From: Meandrina meandrites
Lineage: Eukaryota > Cnidaria > Anthozoa > Scleractinia > Meandrinidae
NCBI GenBank assembly: GCA_963693305.1
Contig: OY855913.1
Span: 13,015,701 to 13,079,700, forward strand
Reading direction: 5' to 3'
Length of the DNA: 64,000 nt
Shown: piece after piece, positions 52,731-64,000 of the stretch
Layout: each line of letters starts with the position of its first letter
How positions within the stretch are numbered: the first letter of the stretch is position 1
The notes under the pieces: generated by a model
The model's database searches: none
Seen by the model: only the letters and a program-made list of their open reading frames with translations
What the model was told of the DNA's origin: nothing
Translations under genes and position numbers: made by a program

Positions 52731-53870
52731 GGTGCTCACCGCCCAAATCGAGTCACAAGCGCTCCCCGAGCTCAGATCATGAGAAAATCAATTTTTACGG
52801 CCGAATCGCAATTTTCATGAAATTGGGTGCTCACGGCCCAAATCGGCGCAAGAGCCCTCCCGGAGCTCAGATCATGAGAAAATCAATTTTTACGGCCGAA
52901 TCGCAATTATCATGAAATTGGGTGCTCACGGCCCAAATCGACTCACAAGCGCTCCCCGAGCTCATCTCATGAGAAAATCAATTTTTACGGCCGAATCGCA
53001 ATTTTCATGAAATTGGGTGCTCACGGCCCAAATCGGCGCAAGAGCCGTCCCGGAGCTCAGATCATGAGAAAATCAATTTTTACGGCCGAATCGCAATTTT
53101 CATGAAATTGGGTGCTCACCGCCCAAATCGAGTCAGAAGCGCTCCCCGAGCTGAGATCATGAGAAAATCAATTTTTACGGCCGAATCGCAATTTTCATGA
53201 AATTGGGTGCTCACGGCCCAAATCGGCGCAAGAGCCGTCCCGGAGCTCAGATCATGAGAAAATCAATTTTTACGGCCGAATCGCAATTTTCATGAAATTG
53301 GGTGCTCACGGCCCAAATCGGCGCAAGAGCCGTCCCGGAGCTCAGATCATGAGAAAATCAATTTTTACGGCCGAATCGCAATTTTCATGAAATTGGGTGC
53401 TCACGGCCCAAATCGGCGCAAGAGCCGTCCCGGAGCTCAGATCATGAGAAAATCAATTTTTACGGCCGAATCGCAATTTTCATGAAATTGGGTGCTCACG
53501 GCCCAAATCGGCGCAAGAGCCGTCCCGGAGCTCAGATCATGAGAAAATCAATTTTTACGGCCGAATCGCAATTTTCATGAAATTGGGTGCTCACCGCCCA
53601 AATCGAGTCACAAGCGCTCCCCGAGCTCAGATCATGAGAAAATCAATTTTTACGGCCGAATCGCAATTTTCATGAAATTGGGTGCTCACGGCCCAAATCG
53701 GCGCAAGAGCCGTCCCGGAGCTCAGATCATGAGAAAATCAATTTTTACATCCGAATCGCAATTTTCATGAAATTGGGTGCTCACGGCCCAAATCGACTCA
53801 CAAGCGCTCCCCGAGCTCATCTCATGAGAAAATCAATTTTTACGGCCGAATCGCAATTTTCATGAAATTA
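52731..53870 (+). repeat. 1140-bp tandem unit 1 (12 monomers)
   Basis: Markers in order: caccgcc B; agccctcccgg A with caattatcatg (near 52906); gactcac...catctcatg; A; gtcagaagc/gctgag B; four uniform A monomers (53206-53585); caccgcc B; ttttacatccg; gactcac; and a junction aattaggtgc. Repeated immediately. Confidence 0.9.
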
Positions 53871-55010
53871 GGTGCTCACCGCCCAAATCGAGTCACAAGC
53901 GCTCCCCGAGCTCAGATCATGAGAAAATCAATTTTTACGGCCGAATCGCAATTTTCATGAAATTGGGTGCTCACGGCCCAAATCGGCGCAAGAGCCCTCC
54001 CGGAGCTCAGATCATGAGAAAATCAATTTTTACGGCCGAATCGCAATTATCATGAAATTGGGTGCTCACGGCCCAAATCGACTCACAAGCGCTCCCCGAG
54101 CTCATCTCATGAGAAAATCAATTTTTACGGCCGAATCGCAATTTTCATGAAATTGGGTGCTCACGGCCCAAATCGGCGCAAGAGCCGTCCCGGAGCTCAG
54201 ATCATGAGAAAATCAATTTTTACGGCCGAATCGCAATTTTCATGAAATTGGGTGCTCACCGCCCAAATCGAGTCAGAAGCGCTCCCCGAGCTGAGATCAT
54301 GAGAAAATCAATTTTTACGGCCGAATCGCAATTTTCATGAAATTGGGTGCTCACGGCCCAAATCGGCGCAAGAGCCGTCCCGGAGCTCAGATCATGAGAA
54401 AATCAATTTTTACGGCCGAATCGCAATTTTCATGAAATTGGGTGCTCACGGCCCAAATCGGCGCAAGAGCCGTCCCGGAGCTCAGATCATGAGAAAATCA
54501 ATTTTTACGGCCGAATCGCAATTTTCATGAAATTGGGTGCTCACGGCCCAAATCGGCGCAAGAGCCGTCCCGGAGCTCAGATCATGAGAAAATCAATTTT
54601 TACGGCCGAATCGCAATTTTCATGAAATTGGGTGCTCACGGCCCAAATCGGCGCAAGAGCCGTCCCGGAGCTCAGATCATGAGAAAATCAATTTTTACGG
54701 CCGAATCGCAATTTTCATGAAATTGGGTGCTCACCGCCCAAATCGAGTCACAAGCGCTCCCCGAGCTCAGATCATGAGAAAATCAATTTTTACGGCCGAA
54801 TCGCAATTTTCATGAAATTGGGTGCTCACGGCCCAAATCGGCGCAAGAGCCGTCCCGGAGCTCAGATCATGAGAAAATCAATTTTTACATCCGAATCGCA
54901 ATTTTCATGAAATTGGGTGCTCACGGCCCAAATCGACTCACAAGCGCTCCCCGAGCTCATCTCATGAGAAAATCAATTTTTACGGCCGAATCGCAATTTT
55001 CATGAAATTA
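53871..55010 (+). repeat. 1140-bp tandem unit 2 (12 monomers)
   Basis: Second copy of 52731-53870 at offset 1140, with caattatcatg near 54046, a four-monomer uniform run at 54346-54725 and ttttacatccg near 54889. No difference was noticed. It diverges one monomer after 55010. Confidence 0.9.
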
Positions 55011-56910
55011 GGTGCTCACCGCCCAAATCGAGTCACAAGCGCTCCCCGAGCTCAGATCATGAGAAAATCAATTTTTACGGCCGAATCGCAATTTTCATGA
55101 AATTGGGTGCTCACCGCCCAAATCGAGTCACAAGCGCTCCCCGAGCTCAGATCATGAGAAAATCAATTTTTACGGCCGAATCGCAATTTTCACGAAATTG
55201 GGTGCTCACGGCCCAAATCGGTGCAAGAGCCGTCCCGGAGCTCAGATCATGAGAAAATCAATTTTTGCGGCCGAATCGCAATTTTCATGAAATTGGATGC
55301 TCACGGCCCAAATCGAGTCACAAGCGCTCCCCGAGCTCAGATCATGAGAAAATATATTTTTACGGCCGAATCGCAATTTTCGTGAAATTGGGTGCTCACG
55401 GCCCAAATCGGCGCAAGAGCCGTCCCGGAGATCAGATCACGAGAAAATCAATTTTTACGGCCGAATCGCAATTTTCATGAAATTGGGTGCTCACGGCCCA
55501 AATCGGCGCAAGAGCCGTCCCGGAGCTCAGATCATGAGAAAATCAATTTTTACAGCCGAATCGCAATTTTCATGAAATTGGGTGCTCACGGCCCAAATCG
55601 GCGCAAGAGCCGTCCCGGAGCTCAGATCATGAGAAAATCAATTTTTACGGCCGAATCGCAATTTTCATGAAATTGGGTGCTCACGGCCCAAATCGGTGCA
55701 AGAGCCGTCCCGGAGCTCAGATCATGAGAAAATCAATTTTTGCAGCCGAATCGCAATTTTCATGAAATTGGGTGCTCACGGCCCAAATCGAGTCACAAGC
55801 GCTCCCCGAGCTCAGATCATGAGAAAATCAATTTTTACGGCCGAATCGCAATTTTCATGAAATTGGGTGCTTACCGCCTAAATCGGTGCAAGAGCCGTCC
55901 CGGAGCTCAGATCATGAGAAAATCAATTTTTGCGGCCGAATCGCAATTTTCATGAAATTGGGTGCTCACGGCCCAAATCGAGTCACAAGCGCTCCCCGAG
56001 CTCAGATCATGAGAAAATCAATTTTTACGGCCGAATCGCAATTTTCATGAAATTGGGTGCTCACGGCCCAAATCGGCGCAAGAGCCGTCCCGGAGCTCAG
56101 GTCATGAGAAAATCAATTTTTAAGGCCGAATCGCAATTTTCATGAAATTGGGTGCTCACGGCCCAAATCGGCGCAAGAGCCGTCCCCGAGCTCAGATCAT
56201 CAGAAAATCAATTTTTACGGCCGAATCGCAATTTTCATGAAATTGGGTGCTCACGGCCCAAATCGGCGCAAGAGCCGTCCCGGAGCTCAGATCATGAGAA
56301 AATCAATTTTTAAGGCCGAATCGCAATTTTCATGAAATTGGGTGCTCACGGCCCAAATCGACGCAAGAGCCGTCCCCGAGCTCAGATCATGAGAAAATCA
56401 ATTTTTACGGCCGAATCGCAATTTTCATGAAATTGGGTGCTCACGGCCCAAATCGGCGCAAGAGCCGTCCCGGAGCTCAGATCATGAGAAAATCAATTTT
56501 TAAGGCCGAATCGCAATTTTCATGAAATTGGGTGCTCACGGCCCAAATCGACGCAAGAGCCGTCCCCGAGCTCAGATCATGAGAAAATCAATTTTTACGG
56601 CCGAATCGCAAATTTCATGAAATTGGGTGCTCACGGCCCAAATCGAGTCACAAGCGCTCCCCGAGCTCAGATCATGAGAAAATCAATTTTAACGGCCGAA
56701 TCGCAATTTTCATGAAATTGGGTGTTCACGGCCCAAATCGGCGCAAGAGCCGTCCCGGAGCTCAGATCATGAGAAAATCAATTTTTACGGCCGAATCGCA
56801 ATTTTCATGAAATTGGGTGCTCACGGCCCAAATCGGTGCAAGAGCCGTCCCGGAGCTCAGATCATGAGAAAATCAATTTTTGCGGCCGAATCGCAATTTT
56901 CATGAAATTG

Positions 56911-57668
56911 GGTGCTCACGGCCCAAATCGAGTCACAAGCGCTCCCCGAGCTCAGATCATGAGAAAATCAATTTTTACGGCCGAATCGCAATTTTCATGA
57001 AATTGGGTGCTCACGGCCCAAATCGGCCCAAGAGCCGTCCCGGAGCTCAGATCATGAGAAAATCAATTTTTACTGCCGAATCGCAATTTTCATGAAATTG
57101 GGTGCTCACCGCCCAAATCGAGTCACAAGCGCTCCCCGAGCTCAGATCATGAGAAAATCAATTTTTCGGCCGAATCGCAATTTTCATGAAATTGGGTGCT
57201 CACGGCGCAAATCGGCGCAAGAGCCGTCCCGGAGCTCAGATCATGAGAAAATCAATTTTTGCGGCCGCATCGCAATTGTCATGAAATTGGGTGCTCACGG
57301 CAAAAATTGACTCGAAGGCGCTCCCCAGCTCAGATCATGAGCAAATCAATTTTTACGGCCGAATCGCAATTTTCATGAAATTGGTTGCTCACGGCCCAAA
57401 TCGGTGCAAGAGCCGTCCCGGAGCTCAGATCATGAGAAAATCAATTTTTGCAGCCGAATCGCAATTTTCATGAAATTGGGTGCTCACGGCCCAAATCGGC
57501 GCAAGAGCCGTCCCGGAGCTCAGATCATGAGAAAATCAATTTTTACGGCCGAATCGCAATTTTCATGAAATTGGGTGCTCACGGCCCAAATCGGTGCAAG
57601 AGCCGTCCCGGAGCTCAGATCATGAGAAAATCAATTTTTGCGGCCGAATCGCAATTTTCATGAAATTG
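56911..57668 (+). repeat. D block, copy 2 (758 bp)
   Basis: Same diverged monomers as 22994-23751, including both 94-bp monomers (57101-57194 and 57290-57383) and GCGGCCGC at 57261-57268. It ends with a ttttgcggcc monomer where copy 1 has ttttgcagcc, and is followed at once by a third copy. Confidence 0.92.
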
Positions 57669-58236
57669 GGTGCTCACGGCCCAAATCGAGTCACAAGCGC
57701 TCCCCGAGCTCAGATCATGAGAAAATCAATTTTTACGGCCGAATCGCAATTTTCATGAAATTGGGTGCTCACGGCCCAAATCGGCCCAAGAGCCGTCCCG
57801 GAGCTCAGATCATGAGAAAATCAATTTTTACTGCCGAATCGCAATTTTCATGAAATTGGGTGCTCACCGCCCAAATCGAGTCACAAGCGCTCCCCGAGCT
57901 CAGATCATGAGAAAATCAATTTTTCGGCCGAATCGCAATTTTCATGAAATTGGGTGCTCACGGCGCAAATCGGCGCAAGAGCCGTCCCGGAGCTCAGATC
58001 ATGAGAAAATCAATTTTTGCGGCCGCATCGCAATTGTCATGAAATTGGGTGCTCACGGCAAAAATTGACTCGAAGGCGCTCCCCAGCTCAGATCATGAGC
58101 AAATCAATTTTTACGGCCGAATCGCAATTTTCATGAAATTGGTTGCTCACGGCCCAAATCGGTGCAAGAGCCGTCCCGGAGCTCAGATCATGAGAAAATC
58201 AATTTTTGCAGCCGAATCGCAATTTTCATGAAATTG
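57669..58236 (+). repeat. D block, copy 3 (568 bp, six monomers)
   Basis: Tandem repeat of D copy 2, shortened by the last two monomers. The 94-bp monomers are at 57859-57952 and 58048-58141, and GCGGCCGC is at 58019-58026. Its downstream sequence (B, B, caggtcatgag A, atcatcag A) matches what follows D copy 1 at 23752. Confidence 0.92.
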
Positions 58237-61200
58237 GGTGCTCACGGCCCAAATCGAGTCACAAGCGCTCCCCGAGCTCAGATCATGAGAAAATCAATTT
58301 TTACGGCCGAATCGCAATTTTCATGAAATTGGGTGCTCACGGCCCAAATCGAGTCACAAGCGCTCCCCGAGCTCAGATCATGAGAAAATCAATTTTTACG
58401 GCCGAATCGCAATTTTCATGAAATTGGGTGCTCACGGCCCAAATCGGCGCAAGAGCCGTCCCGGAGCTCAGGTCATGAGAAAATCAATTTTTAAGGCCGA
58501 ATCGCAATTTTCATGAAATTGGGTGCTCACGGCCCAAATCGGCGCAAGAGCCGTCCCCGAGCTCAGATCATCAGAAAATCAATTTTTACGGCCGAATCGC
58601 AATTTTCATGAAATTGGGTGCTCACGGCCCAAATCGGCGCAAGAGCCGTCCCCGAGCTCAGATCATGAGAAAATCAATTTTTACGGCCGAATCGCAATTT
58701 TCATGAAATTGGGTGCTCACGGCCCAAATCGGCGCAAGAGCCGTCCCGGAGCTCAGATCATGAGAAAATCAATTTTTAAGGCCGAATCGCAATTTTCATG
58801 AAATTGGGTGCTCACGGCCCAAATCGACGCAACAGCCGTCCCCGAGCTCAGATCATGAGAAAATCAATTTTTACGGCCGAATCGCAATTTTCATGAAATT
58901 GGGTGCTCACGGCCCAAATCGGCGCAAGAGCCGTCCCGGAGCTCTGATCATGAGAAAATCAATTTTTAAGGCCGAATCGCAATTTTCATGAAATTGGGTG
59001 CTCACGGCCCAAATCGGCGCAAGAGCCGTCCCCGAGCTCAGATCATGAGAAAATCAATTTTTACGGCCGAATCGCAATTTTCATGAAATTGGGTGCTCAC
59101 GGCCCAAATCGGCGCAAGAGCCGTCCCGGAGCTCAGATCATGAGAAAATCAATTTTTAAGGCCGAATCGCAATTTTCATGAAATTGGGTGCTCACGGCCC
59201 AAATCGACGCAAGAGCCGTCCCCGAGCTCAGATCATGAGAAAATCAATTTTTACGGCCGAATCGCAATTTTCATGAAATTGGGTGCTCACGGCCCAAATC
59301 GGCGCAAGAGCCGTCCCGGAGCTCTGATCATGAGAAAATCAATTTTTAAGGCCGAATCGCAATTTTCATGAAATTGGGTGCTCACGGCCCAAATCGACGC
59401 AAGAGCCGTCCCCGAGCTCAGATCATGAGAAAATCAATTTTTACGGCCGAATCGCAAATTTCATGAAATTGGGTGCTCACGGCCAAAATCGGCGCAAGAG
59501 CCGTCCCGGAGCTCAGATCATGAGAAAATCAATTTTTAAGGCCGAATCGCAATTTTCATGAAATTGGGTGCTCACGGCCCAAATCGACGCAAGAGCCGTC
59601 CCCGAGCTCAGATCATGAGAAAATCAATTTTTACGGCCGAATCGCAATTTTCATGAAATTGGGTGCTCACGGCCCAAATCGAGTCACAAGCGCTCCCCGA
59701 GCTCAGATCATGAGAAAATCAATTTTTACGGCCGAATCGCAATTTTCATGAAATTGGGTGCTCACCGCCCAAATCGAGTCACAAGCGCTCCCCGAGCTCA
59801 GATCATGAGAAAATCAATTTTTACGGCCGAATCGCAATTTTCATGAAATTGGGTGCTCACCGCCCAAATCGAGTCACAAGCGCTCCCCAAGCTCAGATCA
59901 TGAGAAAATCAATTTTTACTGCCGAATCGCAATTTTCATGAAATTGGGTGCTCACGGCCCAAATCGGCGCAAGAGCCGTCCCCGAGCTCAGATCATAAGA
60001 AAATCAATTTTTACGGCCGAATCGCAATTTTCATGAAATTGGGTGCTCACGGCCCAAATCGAGTCACAAGCGCTCCCCGAGCTCAGATCATGAGAAAATC
60101 AATTTTTACGGCCGAATCGCAATTTTCATGAAATTGGGTGCTCACCGCCCAAATCGAGTCACAAGCGCTCCCCCAGCTCAGATCATGAGAAAATCAATTT
60201 TTACGGCCGAATCGCAATTTTCATGAAATTGGGTGCTCACGGCCCAAATCGGCGCAAGAGCCGTCCCCGAGCTCAGATCATGAGAAAATCAATTTTTACG
60301 GCCGAATCGCAATTTTCATGAAATTGGGTGCTCACGGCCCAAATCGGCGCAAGAGCCGTCCCGGAGCTCAGATCATGAGAAAATCAATTTTTACGGCCGA
60401 ATCGCAATTTTCATGAAATTGGGTGCTCACGGCCCAAATCGGCGGAAGAGCCGTCCCCGAGCTCAGATCATGAGAAAATCAATTTTTACGGCCGAATCGC
60501 AATTTTCATGAAATTGGGTGCTCACCGCCCAAATCCAGTCACAAGCGCTCCCCCAGCTCAGATCATGAGAAAATCAATTTTTACGGCCGAATCGCAATTT
60601 TCATGAAATTCGGTGCTCACCGCCCAAATCGAGTCACAAGCGCTCCCCGAGCTCAGATCATGAGAAAATCAATTTTTACGGCCGAATCGCAATTTTCATG
60701 AAATTGGGTGCTCACGGCCCAAATCGGTGCAAGAGCCGTCCCGGAGCTCAGATCATGAGAAAATCAATTTTTGCGGCCGAATCGCAATTTTCATGAAATT
60801 GGGTGCTCACGGCCCAAATCGAGTCACAAGCGCTCCCCGAGCTCAGATCATGAGAAAATCAATTTTTACGGCCGAATCGCAATTTTCATGTAATTGGGTG
60901 CTCACCGCCCAAATCGAGTCACAAGCGCTCCCCGAGCTGAGATCATGAGAAAATCAATTTTTACGGCCGAATCGCAATTTTCATGAAATTGGGTGCTCAC
61001 GACCCAAATCGGCGAGAGAGCCGTCCCGGAGCTCAGATCATGAGAAAATCAATTTTTGCGGCCGAATCGCAATTTTCATGAAATTGGGTGCTCACGGCCC
61101 AAATCGAGTCACAAGCGCTCCCCGAGCTCAGATCATGAGAAAATCAATTTTTACGGCCGAATCGCAATTTTCATGTAATTGGGTGCTCACCGCCCAAATC

Positions 61201-61846
61201 GAGTCACAAGCGCTCCCCGAGCTGAGATCATGAGAAAATCAATTTTTACGGCCGAATCGCAATTTTCATGAAATTGGGTGCTCACGACCCAAATCGGCGA
61301 GAGAGCCGTCCCGGAGCTCAGATCATGAGAAAATCAATTTTTACGGCCGAATCGCAATTTTCATGAAATTGGGTGCTCACCGCCCAAATCGAGTCACAAG
61401 CGCTCCCCGAGCTCAGATCATGAGAAAATCAATTTTTACGGCCGAATCGCAATTTTCATGAAATTGGGTGCTCACGGCCCAAATCGGCGCAAGAGCCGTC
61501 CCGGAGCTCAGATCATGAGAAAATCAATTTTTGCGGCCGAATCGCAATTTTCATGAAATTGGGTGCTCACGGCCCAAATCGAGTCACAACCGCTCCCCGA
61601 GCTCAGATCATGAGAAAATCAATTTTTACGGCCGAATCGCAATTTTCATGAAATTCGGTGCTCACCGCCCAAATCGAGTCACAAGCGCTCCCCGAGCTCA
61701 GATCATGAGAAAATCAATTTTTACGGCCGAATCGCAATTTTCATGAAATTGGGTGCTCACGGCCCAAATCGGTGCAAGAGCCGTCCCGGAGCTCAGATCA
61801 TGAGAAAATCAATTTTTGCGGCCGAATCGCAATTTTCATGAAATTG

Positions 61847-63176
61847 GGTGCTCACGGCCCAAATCGAGTCACAAGCGCTCCCCGAGCTCAGATCATGAGA
61901 AAATCAATTTTTACGGCCGAATCGCAATTTTCATGAAATTGGGTGCTCACGGCCCAAATCGGCGCAAGAGCCGTCCCCGAGCTCAGATCATGAGAAAATC
62001 AATTTTTACGGCCGAATCGCAATTTTCATGAAATTGGGTGCTCACCGCCCAAATCGAGTCACAAGCGCTCCCCGAGCTGAGATCATGAGAAAATCAATTT
62101 TTACGGCCGAATCGCAATTTTCATGAAATTGGGTGCTCACGACCCAAATCGGCGAGAGAGCCGTCCCGGAGCTCAGATCATGAGAAAATCAATTTTTACG
62201 GCCGAATCGCAATTTTCATGAAATTGGGTGCTCACCACCCAAATCGAGTCACAAGCGCTCCCCGAGCTCAGATCATGAGAAAATCAATTTTTACGGCCGA
62301 ATCGCAATTTTCATGAAATTGGGTGCTCACGGCCCAAATCGGCGCAAGAGCCGTCCCGGAGCTCAGATCATGAGAAAATCAATTTTTGCGGCCGAATCGC
62401 AATTTTCATGAAATTGGGTGCTCACGGCCCAAATCGAGTCACAACCGCTCCCCGAGCTCAGATCATGAGAAAATCAATTTTTACGGCCGAATCGCAATTT
62501 TCATGAAATTCGGTGCTCACCGCCCAAATCGAGTCACAAGCGCTCCCCGAGCTCAGATCATGAGAAAATCAATTTTTACGGCCGAATCGCAATTTTCATG
62601 AAATTGGGTGCTCACGGCCCAAATCGAGTCACAAGCGCTCCCCGAGCTCAGATCATGAGAAAATCAATTTTTACGGCCGAATCGCAATTTTCATGAAATT
62701 GGGTGCTCACGGCCCAAATCAAATCACAAGCGCTCCCCGAGCTCAGATCATGAGAAAATCAATTTTTACGGCCGAATCGCAATTTTCATGAAATTGGGTG
62801 CTCACGGCCCAAATCGGCGCAAGACCCGTCCCGGAGCTCAGATCATGAGAAAATCAATTTTTACAGCCGAATCGCAATTTTCATGAAATTGGGTGCTCAC
62901 GGCCCAAATCGGCGCAAGAGCCGTCCCCGAGCTCAGATCATTAGAAAATCAATTTTTACGGCCGAATCGCAATTTTCATGAAATTGGGTGCTCACGGCCC
63001 AAATCGATGCAAGAGCCGTCCCGGAGCTCAGATCATGAGAAAATCAATTTTTGCGGCCGAATCGCAATTTTCATGAAATTGGGTGCCCACGGCCCAAATC
63101 GAGTCACAAGCGCTCCCCGAGCTCAGATCATGAGAAAATCAATTTTTACGGCCGAATCGCAATTTTCATGAAATTG
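61847..63176 (+). repeat. Long-range duplicate, right copy (14 monomers)
   Basis: Counterpart of 29832-31161 at offset 32015, with the same rare markers in the same order. Beyond 63176 the two diverge, because here the last eight monomers are repeated in tandem. Confidence 0.87.
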
Positions 63177-63936
63177 GGTGCTCACGGCCCAAATCGAGTC
63201 ACAACCGCTCCCCGAGCTCAGATCATGAGAAAATCAATTTTTACGGCCGAATCGCAATTTTCATGAAATTCGGTGCTCACCGCCCAAATCGAGTCACAAG
63301 CGCTCCCCGAGCTCAGATCATGAGAAAATCAATTTTTACGGCCGAATCGCAATTTTCATGAAATTGGGTGCTCACGGCCCAAATCGAGTCACAAGCGCTC
63401 CCCGAGCTCAGATCATGAGAAAATCAATTTTTACGGCCGAATCGCAATTTTCATGAAATTGGGTGCTCACGGCCCAAATCAAATCACAAGCGCTCCCCGA
63501 GCTCAGATCATGAGAAAATCAATTTTTACGGCCGAATCGCAATTTTCATGAAATTGGGTGCTCACGGCCCAAATCGGCGCAAGACCCGTCCCGGAGCTCA
63601 GATCATGAGAAAATCAATTTTTACAGCCGAATCGCAATTTTCATGAAATTGGGTGCTCACGGCCCAAATCGGCGCAAGAGCCGTCCCCGAGCTCAGATCA
63701 TTAGAAAATCAATTTTTACGGCCGAATCGCAATTTTCATGAAATTGGGTGCTCACGGCCCAAATCGATGCAAGAGCCGTCCCGGAGCTCAGATCATGAGA
63801 AAATCAATTTTTGCGGCCGAATCGCAATTTTCATGAAATTGGGTGCCCACGGCCCAAATCGAGTCACAAGCGCTCCCCGAGCTCAGATCATGAGAAAATC
63901 AATTTTTACGGCCGAATCGCAATTTTCATGAAATTG
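62417..63936 (+). repeat. 760-bp tandem duplication at the right end (2 x 8 monomers)
   Basis: Units 62417-63176 and 63177-63936 agree at every site I compared, including the rare tcacaaccgctcc, aattcggtgc, aaatcaaatcac, caagacccgtcc, tttttacagcc, atcattag, gatgcaag and gggtgcccac markers. Because the same block occurs once at 30.4-31.2 kb, the second unit here is a recent local duplication. Confidence 0.9.
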
Positions 63937-64000
63937 GGTGCTCACCGCCCAAATCGAGTCACAAGCGCTCCCCGAGCTCAGATCATGAGAAAATCAATTT

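Larger units (their letters stand above)
1..64000 (+). repeat. 95-bp satellite DNA array, entire window
   Basis: Seen: the same 95-bp unit recurs head-to-tail from the first to the last base with no unique sequence, inversion or insertion of foreign DNA. With position 1 set at ggtgctcac, there are 672 complete monomers from 91 to 63936 plus partial monomers of 90 and 64 bases at the ends. The phase was checked at many points; every shift is explained by ten 96-bp, one 97-bp and six 94-bp monomers. Types A and B differ mainly in positions 21-37. No gene is supported: TGA falls at positions 50-52 and 88-90, and since 95 is not a multiple of 3 all + frames close within two or three monomers unless a point change removes a stop. 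The minus strand carries several stops per monomer. Known: long homogenised arrays like this are typical of eukaryotic centromeric, pericentromeric or subtelomeric heterochromatin. Inferred: a centromere-type satellite in a eukaryotic nucleus; species and function are not determinable from this window. Confidence 0.99.

Noticed and set aside
1..64000. CRISPR-like regular spacing
   Set aside because: The whole period is repeated sequence with no unique spacers, no leader and no cas genes.
1..64000. CENP-B box (TTCG....A..CGGG core)
   Set aside because: No match on either strand of the A or B monomer. The closest, attcggccgtaaaa on the minus strand, lacks the required A and CGGG.
1..64000. Telomeric repeats, tRNA or rRNA genes, or a coding tandem-repeat protein
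   Set aside because: No short telomere-type motif array and no RNA gene signature were seen. A 95-bp unit cannot keep one reading frame across copies, so it is not a protein repeat.

Overview
The whole 64,000-base window is one uninterrupted head-to-tail satellite DNA array. I see no gene, RNA gene, transposon, CRISPR array or stretch of unique sequence. The monomer is 95 bp. Counting from a motif beginning ggtgctcac (used here as monomer position 1), the window holds 90 bases of a partial monomer, 672 complete monomers (91-63936) and a 64-base partial monomer. All are in the same orientation, and the array runs off both ends of the window. Following the monomer phase from end to end, 655 of the 672 complete monomers are net 95 bp, ten are 96, one is 97 and six are 94.

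A megabase-style homogenised tandem array with nested higher-order repeats is typical of a eukaryotic nuclear chromosome, most often centromeric, pericentromeric or subtelomeric heterochromatin. I do not recognise the monomer family and cannot name the organism or kingdom. The reference monomer is 47/95 G+C. It is split into a GC-rich part (positions 1-40, 28/40 G+C) and an AT-rich part (41-95, 19/55 G+C), and it carries eight CpG.

Monomers fall into two main types that differ in a 17-bp cassette at positions 21-37: type A reads like gcgcaagagccgtcccg and type B like agtcacaagcgctcccc. Further point variants (for example at positions 6, 11, 14, 22, 37, 67-69 and 86) mark individual monomers and allow higher-order structure to be read.

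Layout: 1-3.7 kb has A-type dimers and 'V' blocks. 3.7-13.9 kb has three successive higher-order units (3136, 3422 and 3614 bp), each beginning with the 'Z' block. 13.9-17.8 kb is a Z block followed by the 'Y' family. 17.8-22.5 kb is a 2660-bp tandem duplication. 23.0-23.75 kb is the diverged 'D' block. 24.2-26.6 kb is dimer-rich. 26.7-28.6 kb has 570-bp and 380-bp tandem units. 28.7-31.2 kb has 1140/1045-bp units. 31.35-33.1 kb has 855-bp units. 33.5-39.6 kb holds a second Z+Y region with 380-bp units. 40.0-47.0 kb is a 3610/3420-bp tandem pair. 47.5-51.8 kb holds another Z-anchored unit and the last Z block. 51.8-55.0 kb is Y plus a 1140-bp tandem pair. 56.9-58.2 kb holds two more D blocks. 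58.4-60 kb resembles the 24-26 kb region, and 61.8-63.2 kb is a copy of 29.8-31.2 kb, followed by an apparently exact 760-bp tandem repeat.

Nothing in the window works as a gene system. Each monomer carries TGA on the + strand in two frames (positions 50-52 and 88-90). Because 95 is not a multiple of 3, every frame is closed within two or three monomers. The short recurring open frames, about 60-95 codons with one of 166, are by-products of the repeat. The biological interest is in the architecture: a two-allele 17-bp cassette, nested higher-order repeats, near-invariant monomer length, and a record of recent unequal exchanges.
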